From Vibrio sp. UBA2441 (GTDB lineage: Bacteria > Pseudomonadota > Gammaproteobacteria > Enterobacterales > Vibrionaceae): 56,148 nucleotides of DNA. The stretch lies in assembly GCA_002342685.1 (NCBI GenBank), contig DDQN01000080.1:1-56148 (forward strand), read 5' to 3'. Within the stretch, counting starts at the first letter, position 1. Every line of letters starts with the position of its first letter. The notes beneath the pieces were generated by a model. The model saw only the letters and a list, made by a program, of their open reading frames with translations. It was not told the DNA's origin and did no database searches. Both the position numbers and the translations under genes were made by a program. Below, in pieces: positions 7,950 to 16,853 of the stretch.

Positions 7950-8894
7950 ATGAACACTAAACTTAAAATCGGTATTAGCGCTTGCGTTGCTGGTCATAAA
8001 GTACGTTTCGATTCAGGACATAAAAAGTCGGCATTTTGCACTGAACAGCTGAGCGAATTCGCTGATTTTGTTCCTATTTGTCCTGAAGTTGCTATTGGTT
8101 TACCCGTTCCGAGGCCAACCATTCGTCAGATTAAGCGTGATGATGTGATCACCGTTTCACGGCCGGATGGTAGTGGTGATGTTACTGAGCAGTTAAGTGC
8201 ATTTGGTCGGGAAACGGTGGCTAACCACTCAGATATTGCCGGATTTATCTTCTGCGCTAAGAGCCCGACCTGCGGAATGGAACGGGTGAAAGTGTATCAA
8301 CCTAATGGAAAGGGATCGGAAGCTACGGGGGTCGGGCTGTTTGCCGAGCAGATCATGAAGGGAAACCCCAGTTTGCCAGTTGAAGAGAATGGCAGGCTGA
8401 ACGATCCGGTGATTCGTGAGAATTTTATCACCCGCATTTTTGTCTATCAGCGTTGGTTGGATCTTAAGGTCTCGGGCATTACTAAACATAAGTTGACCCA
8501 GTTTCACCAGCATCACAAGTATCTGTTGATGAGCCATTGTGTCGAGAGTTATCGGGAGTTAGGGCGAATGCTTGCTAAACCGGAATTCAATTTGGAGGAG
8601 CTGGCGCAGTGCTATATTCAGGAGCTGATGACAGCGTTAACCAATAAAGCGACCAGACGCACCCATACCAATACACTTATGCATATTCAGGGCTACTTTA
8701 AGAAGCAGTTGAGCAAGGATAAAAAGCAGGAGCTGGCGGAAGAGATCAACGCTTACCGAGAGGGCATTGCACCACTACTGGTTCCGTTGGCACTGATAAA
8801 TCACTATCTTCGCCAATATCCTAATGAATATCTGAAAACACAAGTATATCTGAACCCCCATCCGAAAGAGCTGAGGCTGAGGTACGGATATTGA
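7950..8894 (+). CDS. DUF523 / DUF1722 fusion protein
   Basis: The 314-aa protein joins an N-terminal DUF523 domain (about 1-150; GISACVAGHKVRFDSG, later CPEVAIGLPVPRPTIR and CAKSPTCGMERV, with several conserved Cys) to a C-terminal DUF1722 domain (about 190-305, YbgA-like). This fusion is widespread next to bacterial photolyase genes, but its biochemical role is unknown; the Cys residues could bind metal or a cluster. The ATG at 7950 has GGGAG upstream and is preferred over a TTG at 7911. The end overlaps the photolyase gene. Confidence 0.85.
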   Translation: MNTKLKIGISACVAGHKVRFDSGHKKSAFCTEQLSEFADFVPICPEVAIGLPVPRPTIRQIKRDDVITVSRPDGSGDVTEQLSAFGRETVANHSDIAGFIFCAKSPTCGMERVKVYQPNGKGSEATGVGLFAEQIMKGNPSLPVEENGRLNDPVIRENFITRIFVYQRWLDLKVSGITKHKLTQFHQHHKYLLMSHCVESYRELGRMLAKPEFNLEELAQCYIQELMTALTNKATRRTHTNTLMHIQGYFKKQLSKDKKQELAEEINAYREGIAPLLVPLALINHYLRQYPNEYLKTQVYLNPHPKELRLRYGY

Positions 8895-10282
8895 CGGGTA
8901 TGTATTGGGTCCGTCGGGACGTACGGTTACACGATAACCCGGCTTTGGTCGCCGGGTTAAAACACGGTATCCGTAAAGCAATTTATGTATCAACCCCTGC
9001 ACAGTGGCATACCCACCATGATGCGCCCATAAAACTGGATCTTCTTCGGCGGCATCTGCAGCAGTTTGCCTTACAACTTGCCCCTTATGGTGTTCAATTG
9101 ATTCATCTGCAAGCCAGGGATTACGACGATCAGGTTAGAGTGCTTCATGATTATTGTGTCGAAAACGGGATCAAGCAGTTGTTCGCCAACCGAGAACCAG
9201 AGCTTAATGAAAGAAAAAGAGACCAACAGATTGAAGCGCTGGGTATAAGAGTCCAACTGTTCGATAGCGACACAATTGCTCCTAAAGGTCAAATACTGAA
9301 TAAACAGGGAGACATGTTTAAGAGTTTTACGCCCTTTAAGCGGGTGTGGCTCTCCTATATTCGTCAGTTCGGTGTAGAGTGTACTGCCTGGCCAGAGTTA
9401 TCTGAGTTAGGTATAGCTGCGGTTTCACATGGGCGATTTGTATTTGCTTATCCAGAAGCAACCTCGCAATGTTGGCCACTTAGTCAGGTGGTGTTGCAGC
9501 AAGTGCTTCCTGACTTTTTCGCCCACAAACTGGGCCGTTATTCGCATCAGAGAGACTTTCCTTGCATAAATGGCACCTCTGGTTTGTCTCCTTATCTCGC
9601 GATAGGAGCTATCAGCCCTCGCTGGTTGGCCGTTCAACTTATCGAACGGGACCCGGATGTTCTCTACAACTCTGAGCACCCGGCGTTTTCATGGCTCAAT
9701 GAACTTATCTGGCGGGACTTCTATAAACACCTTCTTCACCATTTTCCCGACTTGATCAAAGGTCATTGCTTCAAATCAAAATTTGCTCACCTGCTTTGGA
9801 AAAACAATCCAGTTGATTTTGAAGCCTGGTGCTCAGGTCGTACTGGATACCCTATTGTTGATGCTGCTATGAGGCAATTGATTCAGACGGGTTGGATGCA
9901 TAACCGGCTGCGCATGATAGTGGCCAGTTTCCTGACTAAACATCTGCTTATCGATTGGCGTTGGGGGGAGCGGTTTTTTATTTCTTCTCTGATTGATGGT
10001 GATTTTTGTGCCAACAACGGCGGTTGGCAGTGGGTCGCGGGTACCGGGTGTGACGCGCAACCTTACTTCCGGATATTTAACCCGGTAACCCAAAGTGAAA
10101 AATTTGATCCTAAAGGCCATTTCATTCGTACATATTTACCAGAGTTGGCTGATGTACCCGATAAGTACATTCATTTTCCGCATAGCTACCTGAGCAGTCA
10201 TGGGTTAAGTGCAGTGTATTGGCCAGCTATCGTTGAACACAAATTTGCCCGGCAAAGGGCATTAGAATTTTATAAGAGATAG
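8891..10282 (+). CDS. phrB: Deoxyribodipyrimidine photolyase (class I CPD type)
   Basis: The protein repairs UV-induced cyclobutane pyrimidine dimers in DNA using blue light. The N-terminal antenna-binding alpha/beta domain begins YWVRRDVRLHDNPAL. The C-terminal FAD domain contains WLNELIWRDFYKHLLHHFP, TGYPIVDAAMRQL, GWMHNRLRMIVASFLTKHL and NNGGWQWVAGTGCDAQPYFRIFN, the diagnostic photolyase blocks. Length (about 463 aa) is normal. The start could be the TTG at 8891, which has GAGG 8 bases upstream and overlaps the previous gene, or the ATG at 8900. It is cotranscribed with the following NTF2-like gene (3-bp gap). Photolyase is a known member of ChrR/RpoE regulons. Confidence 0.93.
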   Translation: MTGMYWVRRDVRLHDNPALVAGLKHGIRKAIYVSTPAQWHTHHDAPIKLDLLRRHLQQFALQLAPYGVQLIHLQARDYDDQVRVLHDYCVENGIKQLFANREPELNERKRDQQIEALGIRVQLFDSDTIAPKGQILNKQGDMFKSFTPFKRVWLSYIRQFGVECTAWPELSELGIAAVSHGRFVFAYPEATSQCWPLSQVVLQQVLPDFFAHKLGRYSHQRDFPCINGTSGLSPYLAIGAISPRWLAVQLIERDPDVLYNSEHPAFSWLNELIWRDFYKHLLHHFPDLIKGHCFKSKFAHLLWKNNPVDFEAWCSGRTGYPIVDAAMRQLIQTGWMHNRLRMIVASFLTKHLLIDWRWGERFFISSLIDGDFCANNGGWQWVAGTGCDAQPYFRIFNPVTQSEKFDPKGHFIRTYLPELADVPDKYIHFPHSYLSSHGLSAVYWPAIVEHKFARQRALEFYKR

Positions 10283-10285
10283 CGT

Positions 10286-10720
10286 ATGCAGCAAGCACTT
10301 TGGTTACAAAAATTTGTAGAAATTTATACGGAGTTGGGTACCAAAGATTTCCAGGTACTCAACCTGATTTATGACCCCGATGTGGAGTTTATTGACCCTA
10401 TGCACCGTATTTTGGGTGCAACGTGTCTTATCCACTATTTTGACCGTCTCTATACGAATGTGGAGAGCTGTCGTTTCGTGATTGATCATATCATTGAGTC
10501 TGACAATGAAGCTGCGCTTTACTGGACCATGACTTATCAGCATAGAAAGTTGAATGGTGGACGAGAGATTACTGTTGCAGGACATTCTCATCTGAAAGCC
10601 ACAGACGGGTTGGTGGTGTATCACAGAGATTATTTTGATGCCGGAGCGATGGTTTATGAAGGTATCCCTTTGCTTGGCAGCATGATCCGTATGATTAAGA
10701 AACGCTCGGGGGATGTATGA
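10286..10720 (+). CDS. NTF2-like / SnoaL-like small protein
   Basis: The 144-aa protein has the NTF2-like pattern: helical start, DFQVLNLIYDPDVEFIDPMHRILG with the typical D-P pair, and beta strands ending in the HSHLKATDGLVVYHRDYFD block with a conserved HRDYFD. Such proteins are cone-shaped binding or isomerase folds. The exact role in the photolyase operon is unknown; homologues in this position are routinely called nuclear transport factor 2 family proteins. It overlaps the SDR gene by 4 bp. Confidence 0.85.
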   Translation: MQQALWLQKFVEIYTELGTKDFQVLNLIYDPDVEFIDPMHRILGATCLIHYFDRLYTNVESCRFVIDHIIESDNEAALYWTMTYQHRKLNGGREITVAGHSHLKATDGLVVYHRDYFDAGAMVYEGIPLLGSMIRMIKKRSGDV

Positions 10721-11424
10721 ATATCATGATTACTGGCGCTACCTCGGGAATAGGAAAAGAGTTAGCACTTGCTTATACCAGTAGAGGGGATGTGGTGCTT
10801 GCTTGTGGCCGAAGTCAGGGAAAACTCACTGATCTGATAGAAACCAATATGAATGTGGTGCCGCTATGCTTTGATCTGACCGATTACGAAAACTACCCTG
10901 AATTAGATGAACAACTGGACGTGTTGATCCTGAACGCAGGAGACTGTTACTACATAGACGACCCCATGGATTTTGATGCCAAGGCTTTTGAAAAGGTTAT
11001 GAACATTAATCTTGTTTCGGTAGGTTATGGTCTGCAAAAGTGGCTAAAAAACATCAAACGTGGCGGGCGACTGGTTCTTGTGAGCTCCAGCGCAGGCATT
11101 CTGCCATTACCCAGAGCCGAGGCTTATGGTGCTTCTAAAGCGGCGTTGACGTATATGGCAAAAACGCTCTCTTTGACGTTGCATCGTCACGGTATTTCGG
11201 TCTCTTTGGTTCAGCCTGGGTTTGTTGATACCCCGCTTACAAAAAGAAATAACTTCCCGATGCCTATGCTGATAGATAGTAGATATGCGGCTGAAAAAAT
11301 AGTGTCGGGTATTGACAGTGGGAAATCTGAAATCAACGTTCCTTTCAAGTTTGTACTTATGATGAAATTTCTTCGTATGCTTCCGTCATTCGTCTGGCAG
11401 CGACTTGCATTAAGGATGGTCTGA
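10717..11424 (+). CDS. Short-chain dehydrogenase/reductase
   Basis: This is a classical SDR of 235 aa: NAD(P)-binding TGATSGIGKELA near the N-terminus, the LILNAG segment, catalytic Ser in VLVSSSAG and YxxxK in EAYGASKAAL. Substrate unknown. It is embedded in the photolyase/cfa operon (4-bp overlap upstream, 1-bp gap downstream), so it is likely to act on a lipid or fatty acyl product together with the FAD oxidoreductase and Cfa-type enzyme. Confidence 0.9.
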   Translation: MNIMITGATSGIGKELALAYTSRGDVVLACGRSQGKLTDLIETNMNVVPLCFDLTDYENYPELDEQLDVLILNAGDCYYIDDPMDFDAKAFEKVMNINLVSVGYGLQKWLKNIKRGGRLVLVSSSAGILPLPRAEAYGASKAALTYMAKTLSLTLHRHGISVSLVQPGFVDTPLTKRNNFPMPMLIDSRYAAEKIVSGIDSGKSEINVPFKFVLMMKFLRMLPSFVWQRLALRMV

Positions 11425-11425
11425 G

Positions 11426-12679
11426 ATGAAAAAGATTGCGATTGTAGGCTCTGGGATCTCCGGGTTAACCACGGCTTATCTGCTGGATAAAGAATATGAG
11501 GTTACCGTATTCGAGAAGAATGACTATGTTGGCGGTCATACGGCGACGGTAGATGTCACTCACAAAGGCCAGCCTTACGCTATTGATACCGGGTTTATTG
11601 TGTTCAATGACAGAACCTATCCGAACTTCAATAAGTTATTAGACAGAATAGGTATCAGCCGAAAGCCAACAGAGATGAGTTTTAGTGTTCACAACCGGAA
11701 CAGTGGTTTCGAGTATAACGGACATGGCATAAATGCTCTGTTTGCTCAGCGAAGAAATATTGTTCGGCCTGCATTTTGGAAGCTGATTTTTGAAATCATC
11801 CGGTTTAACCGCATGTGTAAGGCGCTTTATCACAGTGGCGATATTACGCCAAAAGAGACGCTGGGAAAATTCCTATGTGATAACGGCTTTTCTTCGTTTT
11901 TTTCAGAGCACTATATTCTGCCAATGGGGGCCGCCATCTGGTCTACCAGCCTAAATGAGATGGTGTCATTTGAACTCAGGTTCTTTGTTCGTTTTTTTTA
12001 TAACCACGGTTTGCTGAACATTACTGACCGCCCTCAATGGTACGTGATACCTGGCGGTTCGAGAAGTTATGTTGAGGTCATACAGAGCCAACTGAGTAAA
12101 CCGGTGCAAACTGGAGTTGATATACATTCTATTGCCAGAGACGATCTGGGCGTTACCGTCAAATTGGAGTCAGGCGTAAACCAACGATTTGATGATGTGA
12201 TATTTGCCTGTCATTCCGACCAGGCGTTGGCTTTGCTGGAAGACTCAAGTGATAAAGAGCAGGAAATTCTCGGTGGCATTCCGTATAGCCGTAATGAGGT
12301 GGTTCTGCATACGGATACCAACCTGCTGCCCAAGCGAAAACTGGCGTGGGCGAGCTGGAATTATATGCTGGATGGTAATAATACCAGACCCGCGTGTGTG
12401 ACTTACAATATGAATATCCTGATGGGTCTTAAGAGTGAATCAACGTTTTGTGTCACCCTTAATCAGACCGAAGCGATAGACAAAGATAAGGTGGTACGAA
12501 GCTTTATTTATCACCATCCTGTGTTGAATACAGACAGTGTATTGGTTCAACAGAGACGTAGCGAAATTAACGGCAAGAATCATACGCATTTTGTTGGCGC
12601 CTATTGGTACAGCGGATTTCATGAGGATGGTGTGAAGAGCGCACTGGATGTTACGCAGAGCTTTGGGGTATTCCTATGA
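11426..12679 (+). CDS. FAD-dependent oxidoreductase (amine oxidase/desaturase-like)
   Basis: The 417-aa protein starts with a dinucleotide-binding Rossmann motif (VGSGISGLTTAYLLDKEYEV) followed by an acidic FAD-contact segment (VFEKNDYVGGHT), as in NAD(P)-binding/amine-oxidase family proteins that sit beside DUF1365 and cyclopropane synthase genes. The partner set suggests modification of unsaturated fatty acyl chains (for example furan or cyclopropane fatty acid metabolism), which is inference. It overlaps DUF1365 by 4 bp. Confidence 0.9.
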   Translation: MKKIAIVGSGISGLTTAYLLDKEYEVTVFEKNDYVGGHTATVDVTHKGQPYAIDTGFIVFNDRTYPNFNKLLDRIGISRKPTEMSFSVHNRNSGFEYNGHGINALFAQRRNIVRPAFWKLIFEIIRFNRMCKALYHSGDITPKETLGKFLCDNGFSSFFSEHYILPMGAAIWSTSLNEMVSFELRFFVRFFYNHGLLNITDRPQWYVIPGGSRSYVEVIQSQLSKPVQTGVDIHSIARDDLGVTVKLESGVNQRFDDVIFACHSDQALALLEDSSDKEQEILGGIPYSRNEVVLHTDTNLLPKRKLAWASWNYMLDGNNTRPACVTYNMNILMGLKSESTFCVTLNQTEAIDKDKVVRSFIYHHPVLNTDSVLVQQRRSEINGKNHTHFVGAYWYSGFHEDGVKSALDVTQSFGVFL

Positions 12680-13419
12680 GTAACAGTGGTATCTATTTTG
12701 GCAACGTTCGACACAGACGTTTTGGTGATATACCTCATGCATTTAATTATCAGATATACATGATGGGTATTGACCTGGATGAGTTGGAGGCGCTCGTCGG
12801 GCAGAGCGTGTTGTTTGGTCAGAGCTGGTTTAACCTTATCCGCTTTAATGAAAAAGATTATTTGAAAAGTGATCCTGGAACGCTCAAGGAACGTATTGAA
12901 AGGAAAGTGCAATCACTTGGTGGGGTTTGGGAAAGCAAGAACAGAGTAATGATGTTAGCTCAGTGTCGTTGTTTAGGGCTCTATTTTAGCCCGGTTAATT
13001 TCTACTTCTGCTATGACGAGAACGAACAGTGTCAGTTCATGCTGGCAGAGGTAAGCAATACACCATGGAAAGAGAGACATTACTATCTGGTTGACCCGAG
13101 TCATATGGCAGAAACGCAGAAAGGTTTTCATGTATCACCCTTTATGACATTAGACATGAAATATCTCTGGAAGGTGACGCCTCCGGGCCAACATGCTCTG
13201 ATTCATATAGAGAACCACCAAGAAAGAAAAGTTTTTGATGCGACGCTAGCACTGAAAAAAAGAGAGTTGGTTGCATCGCAACTGTCAAAAACAATTGCCG
13301 CAATACCCTGGATGACGATGAAAATTGTGGCGGGTATTTATTGGCAGGCACTAAGGTTGCTCATTAAGCGGGTTCCTTTTGTTACCCATCCCGGAAAGAG
13401 TAGCGGACAAGAACTATAG
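12676..13419 (+). CDS. DUF1365 family protein
   Basis: The 247-aa protein opens with IYFGNVRHRRFGDIPHAFNYQIYMMGIDLDEL and contains LYFSPVNFYFCYDENEQCQFMLAEVSNTPW and a downstream HVSPFMTLDMKYLW block, all characteristic of DUF1365. The family is almost always coupled to the FAD oxidoreductase and the Cfa-type methyltransferase, as here, but its reaction is not established. A 37-bp gap separates it from the next gene. Confidence 0.9.
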   Translation: MSNSGIYFGNVRHRRFGDIPHAFNYQIYMMGIDLDELEALVGQSVLFGQSWFNLIRFNEKDYLKSDPGTLKERIERKVQSLGGVWESKNRVMMLAQCRCLGLYFSPVNFYFCYDENEQCQFMLAEVSNTPWKERHYYLVDPSHMAETQKGFHVSPFMTLDMKYLWKVTPPGQHALIHIENHQERKVFDATLALKKRELVASQLSKTIAAIPWMTMKIVAGIYWQALRLLIKRVPFVTHPGKSSGQEL

Positions 13420-13456
13420 CGTGAGTTAAGAGCTATAACGTGAATTAGAGGTTGAT

Positions 13457-14740
13457 ATGGAACATCTGATAAAACGCAACAACGCACTGACAGTATGTAC
13501 AATGAAATCAGAACCGGATACGTCGGCCAGCAAATACAGCGCATTAGTACATAGGGTTCTCAATAGCCTGACTGACGCTAGCCTGATCATACAGGAGGAC
13601 GGTAAAACCTATGTCTTTGGTGATGAATCTTCATCGTTACAGGGAAAAATCATCATCCATGATAAGAGCTTTTATCGTGATGCTATCTTAGGTGGAAGTA
13701 TCGGAGCGGCAGAAGCGTACCTGGATGAAAAATGGAGCAGTCCGGAACTCACACAGGTTGTTCGTATTCTGGCAAGAAACCAGTCCCAATTGGATGAAAT
13801 TGACCGTAAAACCCGCTGGCTCAGCCGGATTAAAAACTGGTGGTCTCGCAGGCAAAATGTTAATAGTGAAACTGGCTCAAAGCGCAATATTCTGGCTCAC
13901 TATGACATTGGAAACGACCTGTATGAGCGTTTTCTCGACCCAGCGATGCAGTATTCTTCCGCTATATTCGCCCCGAGTACGCCCACCTTGAGTGGGGCTC
14001 AGCAAAACAAGATGCGCATTATCTGCCAGCGTCTTGACCTCAAGGCGTCTGACCATGTTATCGAAATCGGCACAGGCTGGGGCGGATTAGCCATATATAT
14101 GGCACAACATGTGGGGTGTAAGGTTACTACTACCACCATTTCGGAAGCACAATTTGAATACGCGGAGTCGAGAGTAAAAGACCTTAACCTGGAAGATAAG
14201 ATCACTTTACTCAAACAGGATTATCGTAAGCTCGATGGAGAGTTCGACAAACTTGTTTCAGTAGAGATGATAGAAGCGGTAGGACATGAATATTTGCCAA
14301 CGTTCTTCAGTAAGTGCTCTTCATTGCTAAAACCTGATGGAAGAATGCTGATTCAGTCAATAACCATCGCAGACAGTCGTTATGAGACCTACCGTAAAGG
14401 GACAGACTTTATACAGAAATATATTTTCCCAGGTGGTTGTCTACCGTCAATTGCTGTGATTACGTCAAATATGGCTCTGCATACGGATATGGTGGTGGAT
14501 GAAATTCAGGACATCGGCCTTCAATATGCGAGAACGCTTCGAAACTGGAACCGCTCTTTTGAAGCAAGCTGGACAGAATTGAAACAACGAGGTTATAGCG
14601 AAGAGTTTCACCGTTTATGGCAGTTCTATCTTTGTTATTGCGAAGGTGCATTTATAGAGAGAGTGATCAGTACCCATCACATCGTTGCACGTAAACCACG
14701 TTATCTGGATAAGAAAGATGAAATCGTTCTGGATTATTAA
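13457..14740 (+). CDS. cfa: Cyclopropane-fatty-acyl-phospholipid synthase family methyltransferase
   Basis: The 427-aa protein has an N-terminal accessory region and a SAM-dependent methyltransferase domain from about residue 140, with motif I VIEIGTGWGGLA at 201-212, the preceding HYDIGNDLYERFLDPAMQYSSAIF block diagnostic of Cfa/mycolic cyclopropane synthases, and GGCLPS. It methylates double bonds of membrane phospholipid acyl chains. In ChrR operons the paralogue may make branched or furan precursors protecting against singlet oxygen. The ATG at 13457 has AGAGG 5 bases upstream. The end overlaps the DUF2878 gene by 23 bp. Confidence 0.93.
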   Translation: MEHLIKRNNALTVCTMKSEPDTSASKYSALVHRVLNSLTDASLIIQEDGKTYVFGDESSSLQGKIIIHDKSFYRDAILGGSIGAAEAYLDEKWSSPELTQVVRILARNQSQLDEIDRKTRWLSRIKNWWSRRQNVNSETGSKRNILAHYDIGNDLYERFLDPAMQYSSAIFAPSTPTLSGAQQNKMRIICQRLDLKASDHVIEIGTGWGGLAIYMAQHVGCKVTTTTISEAQFEYAESRVKDLNLEDKITLLKQDYRKLDGEFDKLVSVEMIEAVGHEYLPTFFSKCSSLLKPDGRMLIQSITIADSRYETYRKGTDFIQKYIFPGGCLPSIAVITSNMALHTDMVVDEIQDIGLQYARTLRNWNRSFEASWTELKQRGYSEEFHRLWQFYLCYCEGAFIERVISTHHIVARKPRYLDKKDEIVLDY

Positions 14741-15227
14741 CCTTGTTCTGTTTCAGGCAAGCTGGGTAGCTGCGGCGTTTTATACCGACTATGCGAGCAT
14801 TATTATTGCGCTTCTGATTGTGCTGCACTGCCTTCTTTCCCCTAGTCGTGCAGCAGATATGAAACTGTTGATATTGATGGGGCCGGGCATTGTCGTCGAC
14901 ATACTGCACATGCAGTTGGGTACTTTTTCTGCCGGTAATGCGCTGTTTCCGGTCTGGCTGGTGCTGCTTTGGTGCATATTTCTGATGAGTCTGAACCATA
15001 GTCTGCGATGGCTTACAGATAAACCGCTCTATTGGGCTGCAGTGTTTGGTGGTGTTGGTGGAACCAGCAGCTATATCGGTGGCATAAAAACCGGAGCGTT
15101 GACCACAACCATGCCGCTTGAACTGGCGGCTGTAGCATTAGCCTGCTCTTGGGCATTGTTATTCCCACTACTGATTTTTGCATATAGATTTCTCAACTCA
15201 AATGGCCGTTATACGGAGGACTTATGA
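14718..15227 (+). CDS. DUF2878 membrane protein
   Basis: This is a small polytopic membrane protein (about 169 aa) with roughly five to six hydrophobic helices, starting KSFWIINLVLFQASWVAAAF; the PGIVVDILHM and FPVWLVLLWCIF segments match the DUF2878 pattern as I remember it. The ATG at 14718 lies after AAGAAAG and inside the end of cfa; the longer reading from 14685 would simply be cfa sequence in another frame. It overlaps the next gene by 4 bp. Role in the operon unknown; it could carry or present lipids at the inner membrane. Confidence 0.8.
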   Translation: MKSFWIINLVLFQASWVAAAFYTDYASIIIALLIVLHCLLSPSRAADMKLLILMGPGIVVDILHMQLGTFSAGNALFPVWLVLLWCIFLMSLNHSLRWLTDKPLYWAAVFGGVGGTSSYIGGIKTGALTTTMPLELAAVALACSWALLFPLLIFAYRFLNSNGRYTEDL

Positions 15228-15715
15228 GTAAATGGATGCTTTTAATGCTGATAAGTTTCAGTGTAACGGCTTCCCCTGTTGCTTCTTTGAATAAGCAGGG
15301 AGAAGGGGATATGACCTATCTGTTCTGGACTCTATACAGTGCGGAGTATTTTACAGGCCAGACTTCAACAACCGATGCGGGATTGTCTCAGGCGCTCAGA
15401 ATTACGTATAAGAAATCGATATCCAGGCAAGCGCTGCTGGACGCTACTTACGAACAATGGCTAAAGCTGGGACATTCAGATGATCGTGTCTCGGACTGGC
15501 TGACATCGCTATCTGTTATCTGGCCTGATGTACAACCTGGCGACCAACTTACATTATTGGTTACTGAAGCAGGGCGAAGCGAATTTTACCTGTCGGGTGA
15601 CATGATAGGCGCTATTCCTGACAAAAAATTTGCAGATGCATTTTTGTCTATCTGGCTTTCAGAAAACACCTCTGAACCCGATCTTAGACTTCAGCTACTG
15701 GGGCTAAAACAATGA
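15224..15715 (+). CDS. Chalcone-isomerase-like exported protein
   Basis: The 163-aa protein has a short signal peptide (KWMLLMLISFSVTASPVAS) and a chalcone-isomerase-like core: LFWTLYSAEYFTG, the LRITYKKSISRQALLDATYEQW block, and a C-terminal ADAFLSIWLSENTSEPDLR segment. Bacterial members of this fold are fatty-acid-binding or uncharacterised; no flavonoid chemistry is implied. It is overlapped by 4 bp on each side, so it is firmly part of the operon and probably a periplasmic lipid-binding component. Confidence 0.88.
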   Translation: MSKWMLLMLISFSVTASPVASLNKQGEGDMTYLFWTLYSAEYFTGQTSTTDAGLSQALRITYKKSISRQALLDATYEQWLKLGHSDDRVSDWLTSLSVIWPDVQPGDQLTLLVTEAGRSEFYLSGDMIGAIPDKKFADAFLSIWLSENTSEPDLRLQLLGLKQ

Positions 15716-16242
15716 AAACGACCATCATATTCTGTCTCTCATTCATGCTGGTGGCTTGTGGTTCAGCCAACCTGGAACATCACGCTTCAACGAATCCAGA
15801 GCTAAAACTGGAAGAGTTCTTTTCAGGTAATCTAAGAGCTTATGGCATAGTTCTGGATCGTTCCGGCAATTTGCTAAGGAGATTTGAAGTTGACCTGATT
15901 GGCACCTGGGAGGGTAACAAAGGCGAGTTGGCGGAGTGGTTCCGGTTTGACGATGGAGAGAGATCTACCCGCATCTGGTATCTGGAAAAAACAGGAGAGA
16001 ACAGCTATCAAGGCTATGCCGATGATGTCATTGGCGTTGCAAAAGGTAAGACGAGTGGCTCTGCTCTCTACTGGAACTACGATATGGAAATCGAGGTCGA
16101 CGGATCACTTTATAATGTCGTTTTGGATGACTGGATGTTTATGATTGATGAGAACCGCCTGTTTAATACCACCGAAATTATTAAGTTTGGTTTCAGGGTA
16201 GGGTCTTTAGTTCTGTATATTGAAAAACAGACCAATGTATAA
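15712..16242 (+). CDS. DUF3833 family lipoprotein
   Basis: The 176-aa lipoprotein has lipobox LVACG (Cys about residue 16) and DUF3833 features: LEEFFSGNLRAYGIVLDRSG, RFEVDLIGTWEGNKG and the closing TTEIIKFGFRVGSLVLYIEK. The family is a lipocalin-like beta barrel commonly last in the photolyase/cfa operons of marine gammaproteobacteria. It is the last gene of this 13-gene run. No clear terminator follows. Confidence 0.88.
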   Translation: MKTTIIFCLSFMLVACGSANLEHHASTNPELKLEEFFSGNLRAYGIVLDRSGNLLRRFEVDLIGTWEGNKGELAEWFRFDDGERSTRIWYLEKTGENSYQGYADDVIGVAKGKTSGSALYWNYDMEIEVDGSLYNVVLDDWMFMIDENRLFNTTEIIKFGFRVGSLVLYIEKQTNV

Positions 16243-16334
16243 TTAAACAATGGACCAATCATGTCTCTGGGGTTTGATTATAATCAGGCCCTCATATGTT
16301 ATCGCTGACAATCTCTGAGTATCGTTTTGTTGTA

Positions 16335-16697
16335 CTAAACGAGCCCTCTGTACGGCTCTAGTTTTGCTGCTTTGTCGATATTGTCCAGCATAGTTTCTGC
16401 GATATCTTTGGTCGTCCATTGAAGGCTAACGACCGAGTGTTCTACCTTGATAAAACCATGTGGTCGTGGTGATAATCGAGCTATTTCCTCTAGTTTTGAA
16501 TCGAGTAACTGTCCTATGGCTAAGCACGCATCCCGGCTTATTTTGTTTTCTGTGGATCTTAAACGCCAGTTTCGATAAGTCGCAGAATCGTAGGGAGGTT
16601 TCTCTGCTAATGTGCCAAAAAATATATAGCCTTTGGTACTTTTGATTCTGGGGTATATGTTGATAATTTCTGTAATGAGATCAAGTTCTTTGTTCAT
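16335..16697 (-). CDS. Hypothetical protein, 120 aa
   Basis: This is a small soluble protein with a helical N-terminus and a basic middle; I recognise no family. The ATG has AGGGG 6 bases upstream on the minus strand, which supports it as real. It converges on the end of the ECF operon and is divergent from the next gene (156-bp gap). Confidence 0.6.
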   Translation of the reverse strand: MNKELDLITEIINIYPRIKSTKGYIFFGTLAEKPPYDSATYRNWRLRSTENKISRDACLAIGQLLDSKLEEIARLSPRPHGFIKVEHSVVSLQWTTKDIAETMLDNIDKAAKLEPYRGLV

Positions 16698-16853
16698 GTT
16701 CAGCCCCTAAGCGATCGTCATCACAGCTTACATATGCTTGCGACATTTTATGACGTGTTGATGAGTATATTGTGGCAAGGCTACTTGTTGTGTCTATTGT
16801 AATTGAGATAAGGTTAACTACATGAATAGTATGGTTTAATTGATAATGAAATT

